A stretch of DNA of 64,000 bases from Tessaracoccus flavus. Lineage in GTDB: Bacteria; Actinomycetota; Actinomycetes; Propionibacteriales; Propionibacteriaceae. The notes beneath the pieces are model-generated. The model had not been told where the DNA came from. It made no database searches and saw only the letters and a program-made list of their open reading frames with translations. The stretch lies in contig NZ_CP019605.1 of NCBI RefSeq assembly GCF_001997295.1, positions 930,001 through 994,000 on the forward strand, written 5' to 3'. Position 1 is the stretch's first letter; every line of letters begins with the position of its first letter. The position numbers were made by a program, and so were the translations under genes. Below, one piece after another: positions 1 to 11,657 of the stretch.

Positions 1-1884
<1,884 letters not shown>

Positions 1885-1908
1885 GGGTGGCCTCTCCCTG
1901 CCCGACGC

Positions 1909-2466
1909 TTACTCGGCTGGGGTGTAGGACCAGTCGCGGGGGCGCTGGACGAACCGGTTCCACAGGAAGGACCCGACGCCGAGGGTGACCGTGGCAGCGG
2001 CGAGGAAGTAGACCGAGGGGTGGACGGGGCCGTCGTAGCCGCGGGCGGCACGCACCAGGTCCTCGCCGCGGAACACCTCGAAGTACAGGTCCGGCGTGCA
2101 GGCGATCTCGTAGGTCCCCGCCTCGGCCGTGAAGCGGAAGGCGGGGCGCTTGGTGATCGACTCGTCGCGCGTCACCACCACCAGGCCGCCGTCGTCCTCG
2201 GTGACCGTGCACTCTGTCAGCGGCCCCCGCATGCTGGTGATGCCGTAGGCGGCCGAGGGCTCCGTCAGGACCAGGGGACCCCCGACAGAGGAGTGGTAAA
2301 TGTGCTCCGGACGGGAGTGCTCATTGAAGTTGGCCACGACCGCGAAGTGCGTGTACACGGCAGCACCGAGCATCAGGAGACCCGCGATGACCGTGACCAC
2401 GGCGCCCAGCACCCCGAGGAGGCGCGCGGCGCGTCGGCGGGCCCGGGGGCGGCTCGGAGCGGTCAT
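1909..2466 (-). CDS. Hypothetical two-TM membrane protein
   Basis: I do not recognise this 185-residue protein. It begins with an Arg-rich segment, then a strong membrane helix (about residues 15-40), an extracytoplasmic middle part of about 105 residues with two cysteines, a second membrane helix near residues 150-170 and a short charged tail. A longer frame upstream would run into uvrC, so I chose the ATG at 2466. It lies six bases after a TACGCT box, a leaderless arrangement. The gene converges on uvrA and diverges from uvrC. The fold could be an extracytoplasmic beta domain held between two helices, but no function can be assigned. Confidence 0.75.
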   Translation of the reverse strand: MTAPSRPRARRRAARLLGVLGAVVTVIAGLLMLGAAVYTHFAVVANFNEHSRPEHIYHSSVGGPLVLTEPSAAYGITSMRGPLTECTVTEDDGGLVVVTRDESITKRPAFRFTAEAGTYEIACTPDLYFEVFRGEDLVRAARGYDGPVHPSVYFLAAATVTLGVGSFLWNRFVQRPRDWSYTPAE

Positions 2467-2472
2467 CCTCCC

Positions 2473-2478
2473 AGCGTA
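2473..2478 (-). promoter_or_regulatory. -10 box for the hypothetical membrane protein (leaderless)
   Basis: TACGCT on the minus strand ends six bases before the ATG at 2466, so transcription would begin at or next to the start codon. No clear -35 is seen. Confidence 0.5.
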
Positions 2479-2486
2479 GTCCCGCC

Positions 2487-2492
2487 TATCAT
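2487..2492 (+). promoter_or_regulatory. -10 box for uvrC (leaderless)
   Basis: TATCAT ends seven bases before the uvrC ATG at 2500, and there is no Shine-Dalgarno sequence. It is interleaved with the divergent minus-strand promoter in a 33-base intergenic gap. Confidence 0.5.
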
Positions 2493-2499
2493 CTAAGCC

Positions 2500-4419
2500 A
2501 TGGCCGACCCGAAGAGTTACCGTCCCCGGCCGGGCTCGATCCCGACCGACCCCGGCGTGTACCGATTCTTCGATGCCTTCGGCAACGTCATCTACGTTGG
2601 CAAGGCCAAGAACCTCCGCCAGCGTCTGAACTCCTACTTCGCGGATCCGGCGGCGCTCCACTTCCGGACGCAGACGATGGTGCGAACGGCCGCCAAGGTC
2701 GAGTGGACCGTTGTCGCCAACGAGCTCGAGGCACTCCAGCTCGAGTACACGTGGATCCAGCAGTTCGATCCCCGGTTCAACGTCAAGTACCGCGACGACA
2801 AGTCCTACCCCTGGCTCGCAGTCTCGATGAGCGAGGAGTACCCCCGGGTGTGGGTGGGTCGTGGCGCGAAGAAGCGCGGCACGCGTTACTTCGGACCGTT
2901 CGGCCAGGCCTGGGCGATCCGCGAGACGGTCGACCTGCTGCTGCGGGTCTTTCCGATGCGCTCATGCACCCAGGGGGTCTTCAACCGGGCACGGTCATCC
3001 GGACGCGCCTGTCTTCTGGGTGACATCGGGAAGTGTTCTGCGCCGTGTGTCGGGCGGGTCAGCGCCGATGAGCACAGGGCGATCGCCGAGGACTTCTGCG
3101 CCTTCATGGGCGGCAGCACGGGCGGCATCATCGGCCGCATCGAACGCGACATGTACCAGGCGTCGGCTGATCTGAACTTCGAGCGAGCCGCCGTGTTGCG
3201 CGACTCGCTCGGCGCGCTGAAGCGGGTCCAGGAGAAGAACTCGGTGGTGCTGTCCGACGGCGTCAGGGCCGACGTCGTGGGCTTCGCCGACGACGGCCAG
3301 CAGGTGGCCGTGCAGGTCTTCCACGTCGTGGACGGACGCATTCTGGGGGAGCGCGGCTGGATCGCGGACCGGGCGGACGACCGGCCGCTGACGGAGCTCC
3401 TGGAGGCCTTCCTCGAGCAGCTCTACACCGACGATCTCGAGATCCCCCCACACGTGCTCACCTCCGTCGAGGCGGAACCCACCCTGATCGACCATCTCAC
3501 GGCGCGGCGGGGCACCAACGTCAGCATCCGGGTCCCACTGCGCGGCGAGAAGCGAGCGCTCCTCGACACGGCCGTCAAGAACGCCCAGATGGCCCTGGAG
3601 CAGGCCAAGCTTCGGCGCGCCTCGGACCTCACCACGCGCAATCGGGCACTCGACGAGATCGCCGAGGCGCTCGGGCTGGACGAACCCCCGCTGCGCATCG
3701 AGTGCTACGACATCTCCCACACCATGGGATCTGAAGTCGTGGGATCGATGGTCGTCTTCGAAGACGGTCTGCCCCGAAAGAGCGAGTACCGACGGTTCAT
3801 CATCAAGAGCTTCGAGGGATCCAACGACGTCGCAGGCATCGCCGAGGTACTCGGCCGGCGGGTCCGCAGGCTCGTCGACGACCGCGCCTCGGACATCAAG
3901 GTGGATCCGACCACCGGCGAGGCGGCCCGGTTCTCGTACGCACCCGGCCTCATCGTCGTCGACGGTGGCCTCCCGCAGGTCAACGCCGCCGCGGCCGTGC
4001 TTCGCGAGGCGGGGCTGCACGAAGAGATCGCGCTGTGCGGTCTGGCGAAGCGGCTCGAAGAGGTGTGGGTGCCGGGCGAGGAGTACCCCATCATCCTGCC
4101 CCGCGCGTCCGAGGGCCTCTACCTTCTGCAGCGCCTCCGCGACGAGGCACACCGCTTCGCCATCACGCACCATCGTTCCCGGCGGGCGAAGCAGGTGGTG
4201 GAATCCGTGCTCGATGACGTTCCCGGTCTCGGGCAGCTGCGGCGAAAGGCTCTCCTCACCTACTTCGGCAGCCTCCGGAAGTTGCGGCAGGCGAGCGTGG
4301 AGGAGATCGCGCAGGTCCCGGGATTCGGACCCACGCTGGCCACCTCGGTGAAGGCCGCCGTCGCCGAGAGCGGAGGCGAGGCCATCAACCTCAGCACGGG
4401 TGAAGTGACCGAGCTGTGA
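2500..4419 (+). CDS. uvrC: UvrABC excinuclease subunit C
   Basis: UvrC makes the 3' and then the 5' incision around DNA damage after UvrB loading. The 639-residue length is normal. The N-terminal GIY-YIG nuclease (about residues 15-95) shows GVYRFF and [18 protein letters not shown] motif for UvrB contact lies near 205-240. The C-terminal RNase H-like nuclease has the YDISHT (about 403), VVDGG (about 486) and [10 protein letters not shown] blocks. Two helix-hairpin-helix motifs (VPGLG, VPGFG) close the protein near 575-620. The start at 2500 is supported by the position of the GIY domain and a leaderless promoter. The biotin transporter operon follows. Confidence 0.98.
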   Translation: MADPKSYRPRPGSIPTDPGVYRFFDAFGNVIYVGKAKNLRQRLNSYFADPAALHFRTQTMVRTAAKVEWTVVANELEALQLEYTWIQQFDPRFNVKYRDDKSYPWLAVSMSEEYPRVWVGRGAKKRGTRYFGPFGQAWAIRETVDLLLRVFPMRSCTQGVFNRARSSGRACLLGDIGKCSAPCVGRVSADEHRAIAEDFCAFMGGSTGGIIGRIERDMYQASADLNFERAAVLRDSLGALKRVQEKNSVVLSDGVRADVVGFADDGQQVAVQVFHVVDGRILGERGWIADRADDRPLTELLEAFLEQLYTDDLEIPPHVLTSVEAEPTLIDHLTARRGTNVSIRVPLRGEKRALLDTAVKNAQMALEQAKLRRASDLTTRNRALDEIAEALGLDEPPLRIECYDISHTMGSEVVGSMVVFEDGLPRKSEYRRFIIKSFEGSNDVAGIAEVLGRRVRRLVDDRASDIKVDPTTGEAARFSYAPGLIVVDGGLPQVNAAAAVLREAGLHEEIALCGLAKRLEEVWVPGEEYPIILPRASEGLYLLQRLRDEAHRFAITHHRSRRAKQVVESVLDDVPGLGQLRRKALLTYFGSLRKLRQASVEEIAQVPGFGPTLATSVKAAVAESGGEAINLSTGEVTEL

Positions 4420-4426
4420 AACCAGA

Positions 4427-4443
4427 TTTGAACACTGTTCAAA
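4427..4443. promoter_or_regulatory. Perfect palindrome, candidate biotin-repressor (BioQ-type) operator
   Basis: TTTGAACACTGTTCAAA is a perfect palindrome with 8-base arms around one central base. It matches the TGAAC-N3-GTTNN form I recall for BioQ, the TetR-family biotin regulator of corynebacteria. It covers the -35 box of the bioY promoter, so binding would block RNA polymerase. The regulator gene is not in this window. The palindrome itself is seen directly; the name of the regulator is inferred. Confidence 0.7.
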
Positions 4444-4456
4444 GGGGGTGTTAGAT
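4428..4456 (+). promoter_or_regulatory. bioYMN promoter
   Basis: TTGAAC at 4428-4433 and TTAGAT at 4451-4456 are separated by 17 bases, a near-consensus housekeeping sigma arrangement. The -35 lies inside the palindromic operator. The expected transcript starts near 4463, giving a leader of about 25 bases that carries GAAGGA as ribosome-binding site. Confidence 0.65.
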
Positions 4457-4487
4457 GGGGCCTGTCGATTCACCCGAAGGAGCACCG

Positions 4488-5072
4488 ATGAGCGTTGATA
4501 CCGCTGCCCCCGCCCGCACCCTCGCCCCCGCGGACCTCGCCTACGTCGCCGTGTTCGCGGCACTCATCGCCGCGCTGGCGCTGGTGCCAAGCTTCCTGCT
4601 GGCCGGCGTCCCGTTCTCGTTCGCCGTCATCGGTGTGGCGCTGGCGGGCCTTGCGCTGGGTCCCTGGCGCGGGGCCGCAGCGGTGGGGCTGTACGTCGCC
4701 GCCGGGGCTGCCGGCCTGCCCATCTTCTCCGGCGGGCGCGCGGGACTCGGGACCCTCTTCGGGCCGACCGGTGGCTACATCCTGAGCTTCACGCTCGCAG
4801 CGCTCGTCATCGGTGCCTTCGCGCGGCTCGCGGTGCGCCGCGGGATCACCTCGAGGTCGCTGGTCTGGATGCTTGCGGGCTGCGTCGTCGCCAGGTTGGC
4901 GCTCATTCTTCCGCTCGGCGTCGCAGGGCTCCATCTCTGGGGAGGCATGGGGATCCGAGAGGCGCTGCTGGTGGATCTGCCCTTCATTCCCCTCGACCTC
5001 ATCAAGTTCGTCGTCGCGGCCCTGCTAGCGGTCTCGGTGCACAAGGCCTTCCCCAGGTTGCTCGGCAGATGA
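4488..5072 (+). CDS. bioY: Biotin ECF transporter substrate-binding component BioY
   Basis: This is the membrane S component that binds biotin in the energy-coupling-factor uptake system. The 194-residue protein is almost all membrane helices (about six), with the BioY-type region around GAAGLPIFSGGRAG and GPTGGYILSF. The ATG at 4488 has a good ribosome-binding site (GAAGGA, 4475-4480). An in-frame ATG at 4455 overlaps the -10 box and is unlikely. It is followed by genes for the ATPase (ATGA overlap) and the transmembrane coupling protein, which makes the biotin assignment firm. Regulation probably runs through the palindrome over its promoter. Confidence 0.95.
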   Translation: MSVDTAAPARTLAPADLAYVAVFAALIAALALVPSFLLAGVPFSFAVIGVALAGLALGPWRGAAAVGLYVAAGAAGLPIFSGGRAGLGTLFGPTGGYILSFTLAALVIGAFARLAVRRGITSRSLVWMLAGCVVARLALILPLGVAGLHLWGGMGIREALLVDLPFIPLDLIKFVVAALLAVSVHKAFPRLLGR

Positions 5073-5764
5073 TCAGCTTGCGTGCGGTCAGCGTCGTCGT
5101 CCCTGCCGGGGGCCGGGGCGAACGTGACCGTGCGCTGCTCACTGACGTCACCCTGGATCTTCCGGAACACCGGATAGCCGTCATCGGCGCCAACGGGTCC
5201 GGCAAGTCGACGCTTCTGCGCCTGCTCAATGGCCTCCGTGCGCCCACCTCCGGAACGGTGAGCGTCGACGGGCTCAGCACGGTCGAGCAGGCGAGCCTGG
5301 TGCGTCGCCGGGTGGGCTTCGTGTTCACCGACCCACTGGCCCAGCTGCTCATGTCGACCCCCATCGAGGACATTGAGCTCAGCCTGCGGGGCACCGTCAG
5401 GAACCGGGCCGAGCGCGCCCGCCGCGCGCAGGCGCTCCTGGACGAACGCGGGCTCGGTCACCTCGCGCACCAGAGCATCTACGACCTCAGTGGCGGCGAG
5501 CGCCAACTCGTCGCGCTGACCAGTGTGCTCGCCGTCGACCCCGCCGTGCTGGTCGCGGACGAGCCGACCACCCTGCTGGACCTGCGCAACAAGCGGGCTT
5601 TGCGCCAGGTCTTCGCGGGTCTCGCCCAGCAGATCATCTACTCGACGCATGATCTCGACGTGGCCGCCGACGCCGACCGGGTCCTCGTGGTCCACGACGG
5701 TCGGATCGTCGCCGACGGCGCCCCCGACGAAGCGATTGCACAGTACGAGTCGGTGCTGGCGTGA
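5069..5764 (+). CDS. bioM: Biotin ECF transporter ATPase BioM
   Basis: This ABC ATPase powers BioY-dependent biotin import. It has 231 residues, Walker A GANGSGKST (about residue 37), Q-loop region, signature LSGGERQ, Walker B VLVADEPTTLLD and the switch region YSTHDLD. It starts with ATG overlapping the bioY stop by four bases, so translation is coupled. A single ATPase (BioM-like), rather than an EcfA/EcfA' pair, fits the dedicated BioMNY type. It is followed at once by bioN. Confidence 0.94.
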   Translation: MISLRAVSVVVPAGGRGERDRALLTDVTLDLPEHRIAVIGANGSGKSTLLRLLNGLRAPTSGTVSVDGLSTVEQASLVRRRVGFVFTDPLAQLLMSTPIEDIELSLRGTVRNRAERARRAQALLDERGLGHLAHQSIYDLSGGERQLVALTSVLAVDPAVLVADEPTTLLDLRNKRALRQVFAGLAQQIIYSTHDLDVAADADRVLVVHDGRIVADGAPDEAIAQYESVLA

Positions 5765-6390
5765 ACGTCCACGATTCCCTGCTCGGCCTCTACGAGCCGG
5801 GTCCGGGTTGGCTCTTCCGGCTCCGGGTCGGGTGGAAGTATCTCGTTGTGCTGGCGTTGACACTGCCGCCGCTGATCGCCGGAACGCCGTGGGTGAGCCT
5901 GTCGGCGGTGCTGGTGACGCTGGCCCTGTTGTGGTCCTCGGGAATCACGCCTCCGCGCGCAGTGCGGGTGGGCCTGCCCATCTGGCTGATGCTCGCCGCG
6001 CTCGTGGCCTACCACCTCGTCTCATTCGATCCGTCGGCAGCCGCGACCCATCCGGTGAACATCCTCAACGCCGTGCTCGCCGCCCGGATCCTCACTCTCA
6101 CCACGTCGACCCCTGCGCTCATGGACGCACTGGCGTCGGGACTACGGCCGCTCAGCTGGGTCCGTGTGGATCCCCAGCAGGTGGCCCTCGCCGTGGCACT
6201 CATGATCCGATCCATTCCGTTCCTCGTCGGGTCGGTCGGGGATGCCCGCGATGCGGCACGGGCCCGCGGACTGGATCGCAATCCGGCGCTGCTGCTGACG
6301 CCGGTCGTCCTCGGGGCGGTCAGCTACGCGCAGCGCACGGGCGAGGCGCTCCATGCGCGTGGGCTGCCCGCTGGAGATGAGGCCCACTAG
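5761..6390 (+). CDS. bioN: Biotin ECF transporter transmembrane component BioN
   Basis: This is the EcfT-type protein that couples ATP hydrolysis by BioM to BioY. It has 209 residues with several membrane helices and, near the C-terminus, two Ala-Arg-Gly elements (in ARARGLDRNP and EALHARGL), the coupling helices typical of EcfT. It starts with GTG overlapping the bioM stop by four bases. The stop at 6390 is ten bases before rapZ, which has its own leaderless promoter overlapping the end of this gene. Confidence 0.92.
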   Translation: MNVHDSLLGLYEPGPGWLFRLRVGWKYLVVLALTLPPLIAGTPWVSLSAVLVTLALLWSSGITPPRAVRVGLPIWLMLAALVAYHLVSFDPSAAATHPVNILNAVLAARILTLTTSTPALMDALASGLRPLSWVRVDPQQVALAVALMIRSIPFLVGSVGDARDAARARGLDRNPALLLTPVVLGAVSYAQRTGEALHARGLPAGDEAH

Positions 6391-6393
6391 GCT
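6388..6393 (+). promoter_or_regulatory. -10 box for rapZ (leaderless)
   Basis: TAGGCT overlaps the bioN stop codon and ends six bases before the rapZ ATG at 6400. No Shine-Dalgarno sequence is present. This suggests rapZ-yvcK-whiA can be transcribed apart from bioYMN. Confidence 0.6.
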
Positions 6394-6399
6394 GGCCGC

Positions 6400-7266
6400 A
6401 TGACCGATGCTGCGCCCCTGGAGTTCGCCCTCATCACCGGACTGTCCGGCGCCGGGCGACGCACGGCCGCCCACACGATGGAGGATCTGGGCTGGTACGT
6501 GGTGGACAACCTCCCTCCGGAGATGCTCCCGTCCCTCGCCGAGATCCTCCGCGGCTTCGGCGTGCGACGGCTGGCGGTGGTCGCGGACGTCCGCTCGCGC
6601 GAGCAGTTCGAGCGGCTGCCCGCTGCCATCGAGCAGCTGAAGTCGGATGGAGCCGTCGTCACGTCGCTGTTCCTCGAAGCCACCGACGACGTCATCGTGC
6701 AGCGGCAGGAGTCGAACCGACGGCCGCTCCCGCTCCAGGGCGGAGATCGCCTCATCGAGGGCATCGAGCGCGAGCGGCGCCTGCTCGCTGATCTCCGTGC
6801 CGACGCTGACATCGTCGTGGACACTAGCTACATCTCGGCCCGACAACTGGCGCAGCGCGTCGCCAACCACTTCGGGGACGAGGCCACCGACAAGCTGAAG
6901 GTGGCCATCATCTCCTTCGGCTTCAAGAACGGCGTGCCGATCGACGCGGACATGGTGTTCGACGTGCGCTTCCTGCCGAACCCCTTCTGGATCCCGGAGC
7001 TGCGCCCCAAGTCCGGGCTGTCCAAGGACGTGGCCCAGTACGTGCTCAAGCACGACGCCGCCAAGCGTTTCCAGGACCACATGGTCGAGCTCATCGAGAC
7101 GGTCAGCCCTGGCTACCTCAAGGAGGGTAAGCGCCACGTGACGGTCGCCATCGGATGCACCGGCGGAAAGCACCGTTCGACGTCGATGGGGGAGGAGCTT
7201 TCCGAGAGGCTCCGCGCCAAGGGATTCCCGACGACCGTCCTCCACCGGGATCTGGGGAAGGAATGA
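6400..7266 (+). CDS. rapZ: RapZ/YvcJ family nucleotide-binding protein
   Basis: RapZ proteins bind nucleotides. In enterobacteria RapZ is an RNase adaptor for glmS control; in Gram-positives the exact role is less clear. This one has 288 residues, the usual length. The P-loop is GLSGAGRRT, where the classical Lys-Ser/Thr is replaced by Arg-Arg-Thr. The Walker B-like block includes VVADVRSREQFERL. The conserved C-terminal RNA-binding-type domain shows SFGFKNG, DVRFLPNPFW and IGCTGGKHRS. It overlaps yvcK by four bases and belongs to the conserved uvrC-rapZ-yvcK-whiA cluster, here interrupted by bioYMN. Confidence 0.96.
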   Translation: MTDAAPLEFALITGLSGAGRRTAAHTMEDLGWYVVDNLPPEMLPSLAEILRGFGVRRLAVVADVRSREQFERLPAAIEQLKSDGAVVTSLFLEATDDVIVQRQESNRRPLPLQGGDRLIEGIERERRLLADLRADADIVVDTSYISARQLAQRVANHFGDEATDKLKVAIISFGFKNGVPIDADMVFDVRFLPNPFWIPELRPKSGLSKDVAQYVLKHDAAKRFQDHMVELIETVSPGYLKEGKRHVTVAIGCTGGKHRSTSMGEELSERLRAKGFPTTVLHRDLGKE

Positions 7267-8210
7267 TGGCCAGTCGCCTGCCACGCGTCGTGGCCCTGGG
7301 TGGGGGCCACGGGCTGGCCGCGTCCCTCACCGCCCTGCGTCGGATCACGGACCGGTTGACCGCAGTCGTGACGGTGGCCGACGACGGCGGATCCTCCGGG
7401 CGCCTGCGGCGTGAGTTCGGATGCCTACCTCCGGGGGACCTGCGGATGGCGCTCGCTGCGCTGTGCTCGGACGATCATGAGGGTCGCACCTGGGCCGACG
7501 TCCTCCAGGCGCGCTTCCGCGGCGACGGCCCGCTCGCCGGGCACGCCATCGGCAACCTCCTCATCGCGGGACTGTGGCAGCACTTCGACGATGAGGTCGA
7601 GGGTCTGGACATGGTGGGCAGCCTCCTGCGCACCCGGGGTCGGGTCCTGCCGATGAGCTCGGTGCCGCTCGAGATCGAAGCCGACGTCCTGGGGCTCGAC
7701 CCGCTGGAACCCGACGAGGTGTGCACCTTGAGCGGCCAGGCCACGGTCGCGACGTCGCGGGCGACAGTCCAGGCCGTCCGACTCGTGCCCGAGCGGCCGC
7801 CGGCACGGCCGGAGGCGGTGTCGGCCATCCGCGAGGCCGACTCGATCGTGCTCGGGCCGGGATCGTGGTTCACGAGCGTCATCCCGCACCTGCTGGTACC
7901 CGACCTCGCGGCCGCGATCCTCGGTACCCGGGCACAGCGGGTCCTGGTGCTCAACATCGCCCCGGCGGAAGAAACAGATGGGTTCACCCCCTCACGTCAC
8001 ATCGAACTCCTCGCCGAACACGCGCCGGGGCTGCGCCTCGACGTGGTGATCGCGGACGAGCGCTTCGCGGCCAGCGATCCGCACCTGGAGAAATTCGTCA
8101 CGTCGCTCGGCGGACGCGTCGTCACGGCCGACGTCGCGGCGCGGGATGGCTCGCCCACGCACGACCCCAACCGCCTCGCTGCGGTCCTCAGCGAGGTCAT
8201 CGCCCGCTGA
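7263..8210 (+). CDS. yvcK: Gluconeogenesis factor YvcK/CofD-like protein
   Basis: This is a member of the YvcK/CuvA family, linked to growth on gluconeogenic carbon sources and cell-wall precursor supply. It has 315 residues with a CofD-like Rossmann fold: GGGHGLAASL near residue 13, VTVADDGGSSGRLR and PPGDLRMAL, and later LGPGSWFTSVIPHLL and NIAPAEETDGF. I start it at ATG 7263, which overlaps the rapZ stop (ATGA). A second ATG follows directly at 7266. The longer upstream frame inside rapZ is not plausible. Genes for WhiA and glycolytic enzymes follow. Confidence 0.95.
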   Translation: MMASRLPRVVALGGGHGLAASLTALRRITDRLTAVVTVADDGGSSGRLRREFGCLPPGDLRMALAALCSDDHEGRTWADVLQARFRGDGPLAGHAIGNLLIAGLWQHFDDEVEGLDMVGSLLRTRGRVLPMSSVPLEIEADVLGLDPLEPDEVCTLSGQATVATSRATVQAVRLVPERPPARPEAVSAIREADSIVLGPGSWFTSVIPHLLVPDLAAAILGTRAQRVLVLNIAPAEETDGFTPSRHIELLAEHAPGLRLDVVIADERFAASDPHLEKFVTSLGGRVVTADVAARDGSPTHDPNRLAAVLSEVIAR

Positions 8211-8231
8211 CGCTTGCGCACCGCCGTGTGG

Positions 8232-8237
8232 CACACT
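8232..8237 (+). promoter_or_regulatory. Possible -10 box for whiA (leaderless)
   Basis: CACACT ends six bases before the whiA ATG at 8244. It keeps the important A and T positions, but the first base is C, so this is a weaker call than the others. Confidence 0.35.
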
Positions 8238-8243
8238 GCCCCA

Positions 8244-9227
8244 ATGGCCCTGACGCAGAAGGTGAAATCCGAGCTGGCGACCGTCGTAGCCCCGCACCCC
8301 TCGGTGCGGCGCGCGGAGGTGGCCGCCATGCTGCGCTTCGCCGGTGGGCTGCACCTCGTCGGTGGACGCATCGTCATCGAGGCCGAACTCGACACGGGAG
8401 CCGCCGCCCGACGTCTGCGCACCTTCATCGCCGACCTGTATTCCGTGGACAGCGAGCTCATGGTCATCAACGGCTCGGGCGTTCGGCGCGGTCCGCGGTA
8501 CACCCTCCGGGTGGTGCGTGACGGCGAGCAGCTGGCCCGGCTGAGTGGACTGGTCGACCAGAACCGCAGGCCGGTCCGAGGGCTGCCCCCTGCCGTGGTC
8601 GCCGGGTCCCCGGCCGACGCCGTCGCCGTCTGGCGTGGAGCTTTCCTGGCCCGCGGCTCCCTCACCGAGCCTGGGCGCTCCATGGCGCTCGAGGTGACCT
8701 GTCCCGGCTCCGAGGCCGCCCTGGCGCTCGTCGGAGCGGCGAGGCGCCTCGGCATCTCGGTGAAATCGCGCGAAGTGCGCGGAGTGGAGCGGGTGCTGAT
8801 CCGCGACGGCGACTCGATCGCGGAGTTGCTCACCCAGATGGGCGCCGCGGAGACCCGCATCACGTGGGAGGAGCGGCGCAAGCGCCGCGAGGTGCGCGCC
8901 AACGTCAATCGCCTCGCCAACTTCGACGACGCCAACCTACGGCGCTCCGCCCGCGCGGCTGTCACGGCGAGCGCCCGGGTCGAGAGGGCCATGGAGATCC
9001 TGGGGGACCAAGTGCCCGAGCATCTCCGCGCAGCCGGTGAGCTCCGGCTCGAGCATCGCCAGGCCAGCCTGGAGGAGTTGGGGAAGCTGCACGAGCCGCC
9101 CCTGACCAAAGATGCGATCGCCGGGCGCATCCGCAGGCTCCTTGCTACCGCCGACAAGATGGCCGACGACGAGGGCGTGCCCAACACCGAGGCCAGTCTC
9201 CCTCCCGACCTCCGCGACGTCGACTGA
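8244..9227 (+). CDS. whiA: DNA-binding regulator WhiA
   Basis: WhiA is a DNA-binding protein with a degenerate LAGLIDADG homing-endonuclease fold plus a C-terminal helix-turn-helix. It controls sporulation and division genes in Streptomyces and affects division and chromosome segregation elsewhere. This copy has 327 residues, starting [11 protein letters not shown] as in the family. The insertion-type blocks include [15 protein letters not shown] and [10 protein letters not shown], and the C-terminal HTH lies around [13 protein letters not shown]. The in-frame ATG at 8214 lacks family support. It is the last gene of the uvrC-rapZ-yvcK-whiA cluster; gap follows with its own promoter. Confidence 0.97.
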   Translation: MALTQKVKSELATVVAPHPSVRRAEVAAMLRFAGGLHLVGGRIVIEAELDTGAAARRLRTFIADLYSVDSELMVINGSGVRRGPRYTLRVVRDGEQLARLSGLVDQNRRPVRGLPPAVVAGSPADAVAVWRGAFLARGSLTEPGRSMALEVTCPGSEAALALVGAARRLGISVKSREVRGVERVLIRDGDSIAELLTQMGAAETRITWEERRKRREVRANVNRLANFDDANLRRSARAAVTASARVERAMEILGDQVPEHLRAAGELRLEHRQASLEELGKLHEPPLTKDAIAGRIRRLLATADKMADDEGVPNTEASLPPDLRDVD

Positions 9228-9253
9228 GGCCCCAACAAATCCGACCCCCGATC

Positions 9254-10334
<1,081 letters not shown>

Positions 10335-10358
10335 ACCAACCACTAACGGTGGCTTGAG

Positions 10359-10403
10359 ACAACGGCCCTGTGACCTGCCGAGCGCGGGTCGCAGGGCCGT
10401 TGT
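10359..10403 (+). terminator. Hairpin between gap and pgk (terminator or processing site)
   Basis: ACAACGGCCCTG and CAGGGCCGTTGT form a perfect 12-base-pair stem around a 21-base loop that has its own GACC/GGTC pairing. No U-run follows. It could be a partial terminator or an RNA-stability element after gap. Confidence 0.65.
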
Positions 10404-10439
10404 CGCCGCCGCTGACAACCCACCAAGAAAGGCCCTGCT

Positions 10440-11657
10440 GTGAAGGCACTCGAAGATCTGGGCGATCTCTCCGGCAAGCGGGTACTCATCCGCTGCGACT
10501 TCAACGTCCCCCTGGACTCCGACAAGAACATCACCGACGACGGCCGCATCAAGGCGGCCCTCCCGACCCTGAACGCGCTGCGTGACGCCGGCGCGCGGGT
10601 CGTCGTCATGGCCCACCTGGGCCGTCCCAAGGGTGAGGTCAACCCCAAGTACTCGCTCGCCCCTGTCGCCGCCCGCCTGGGTGAGCTGCTGGGTGCCGAG
10701 GTCAAGCTCGCCGACGACGTCGTGGGCGATTCCGCGAAGGCTGTTGTCGAGTCGCTCTCCGATGGAGACGTCGCGCTCCTGGAGAACGTGCGCTACGAGC
10801 CCGCGGAGGAATCCAAGGACGAGGCGGCGCGGCAGGAACTCGCCGACAAGTACGCCGCCTTCGGGGACATCTTCATCTCCGACGGCTTCGGCGTCGTGCA
10901 CCGGAAGCAGGCGTCCGTCTACGACGTCGCCAAGAAGCTCCCGAACGCCGCCGGCAAGCTGGTGGCGAAGGAGGTCGGCATCCTCAAGCAGCTGACCGAG
11001 AGTCCCGAGCGTCCCTACGTGGTTGTGCTGGGCGGTGCAAAGGTGGCCGACAAGCTGGCCGTCATCGACAACTTACTCAAGGTCGCCGACACGCTCATCA
11101 TCGGCGGCGGCATGGCGTTCACGTTCCTCAAGGCACAGGGCCACGAGATCGGTGCCTCTCTCCTCGACGAGACCAACCTGCAGACCTGCCTCGACTACGT
11201 CGAGCAGGCCAAGGCCGCGGGCAAGAAGCTGCTGCTGCCGGTCGACGTGCGTGTCGCTGAGGGCATGGACTTCGACGCGCGGACCGTCACGGGCGACGTC
11301 GACGTGGTTGCCGCGAGCGACATCCCCGCGGGCAAGCAGGGCCTCGACATCGGCCCGGAGACCGAGAAGCTGTACGCGGAGGCCATCAAGGGCGCCAAGA
11401 CCGTGTTCTGGAACGGGCCCATGGGCGTGTTCGAGATCGAGGAGTTGTCCCACGGGACGGCCGCTGTCGCGCAGGCGCTCACCGAGGTGGACGGCCTGTC
11501 GGTCGTCGGCGGTGGAGATTCCGCCGCCGCCGTCCGAGCACTCGGCCACGCCGACGACGCCTTCGGCCACATTTCTACCGGCGGCGGCGCGTCGCTGGAG
11601 TTCCTGGAGGGCAAGGAACTGCCCGGACTTTCCGCACTGGAGGAGAACAACTCATGA
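10440..11657 (+). CDS. pgk: Phosphoglycerate kinase
   Basis: This enzyme transfers phosphate from 1,3-bisphosphoglycerate to ADP in glycolysis. The 405 residues carry the N-terminal RCDFNVPL block, the basic substrate patch MAHLGRPKG, the ADP-binding region [14 protein letters not shown] and [10 protein letters not shown], and the C-terminal [13 protein letters not shown]. It starts with GTG after an AGAAAGG ribosome-binding site. It overlaps tpiA by four bases (ATGA), so the two are translationally coupled. Confidence 0.98.
   Translation: MKALEDLGDLSGKRVLIRCDFNVPLDSDKNITDDGRIKAALPTLNALRDAGARVVVMAHLGRPKGEVNPKYSLAPVAARLGELLGAEVKLADDVVGDSAKAVVESLSDGDVALLENVRYEPAEESKDEAARQELADKYAAFGDIFISDGFGVVHRKQASVYDVAKKLPNAAGKLVAKEVGILKQLTESPERPYVVVLGGAKVADKLAVIDNLLKVADTLIIGGGMAFTFLKAQGHEIGASLLDETNLQTCLDYVEQAKAAGKKLLLPVDVRVAEGMDFDARTVTGDVDVVAASDIPAGKQGLDIGPETEKLYAEAIKGAKTVFWNGPMGVFEIEELSHGTAAVAQALTEVDGLSVVGGGDSAAAVRALGHADDAFGHISTGGGASLEFLEGKELPGLSALEENNS

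Noticed and set aside
2995..4563. 522-codon open frame on the minus strand across uvrC
   Set aside because: It is a shadow of uvrC. It has no domain, no ribosome-binding site, and is full of His/Arg/Asp runs typical of antisense frames in G+C-rich DNA.
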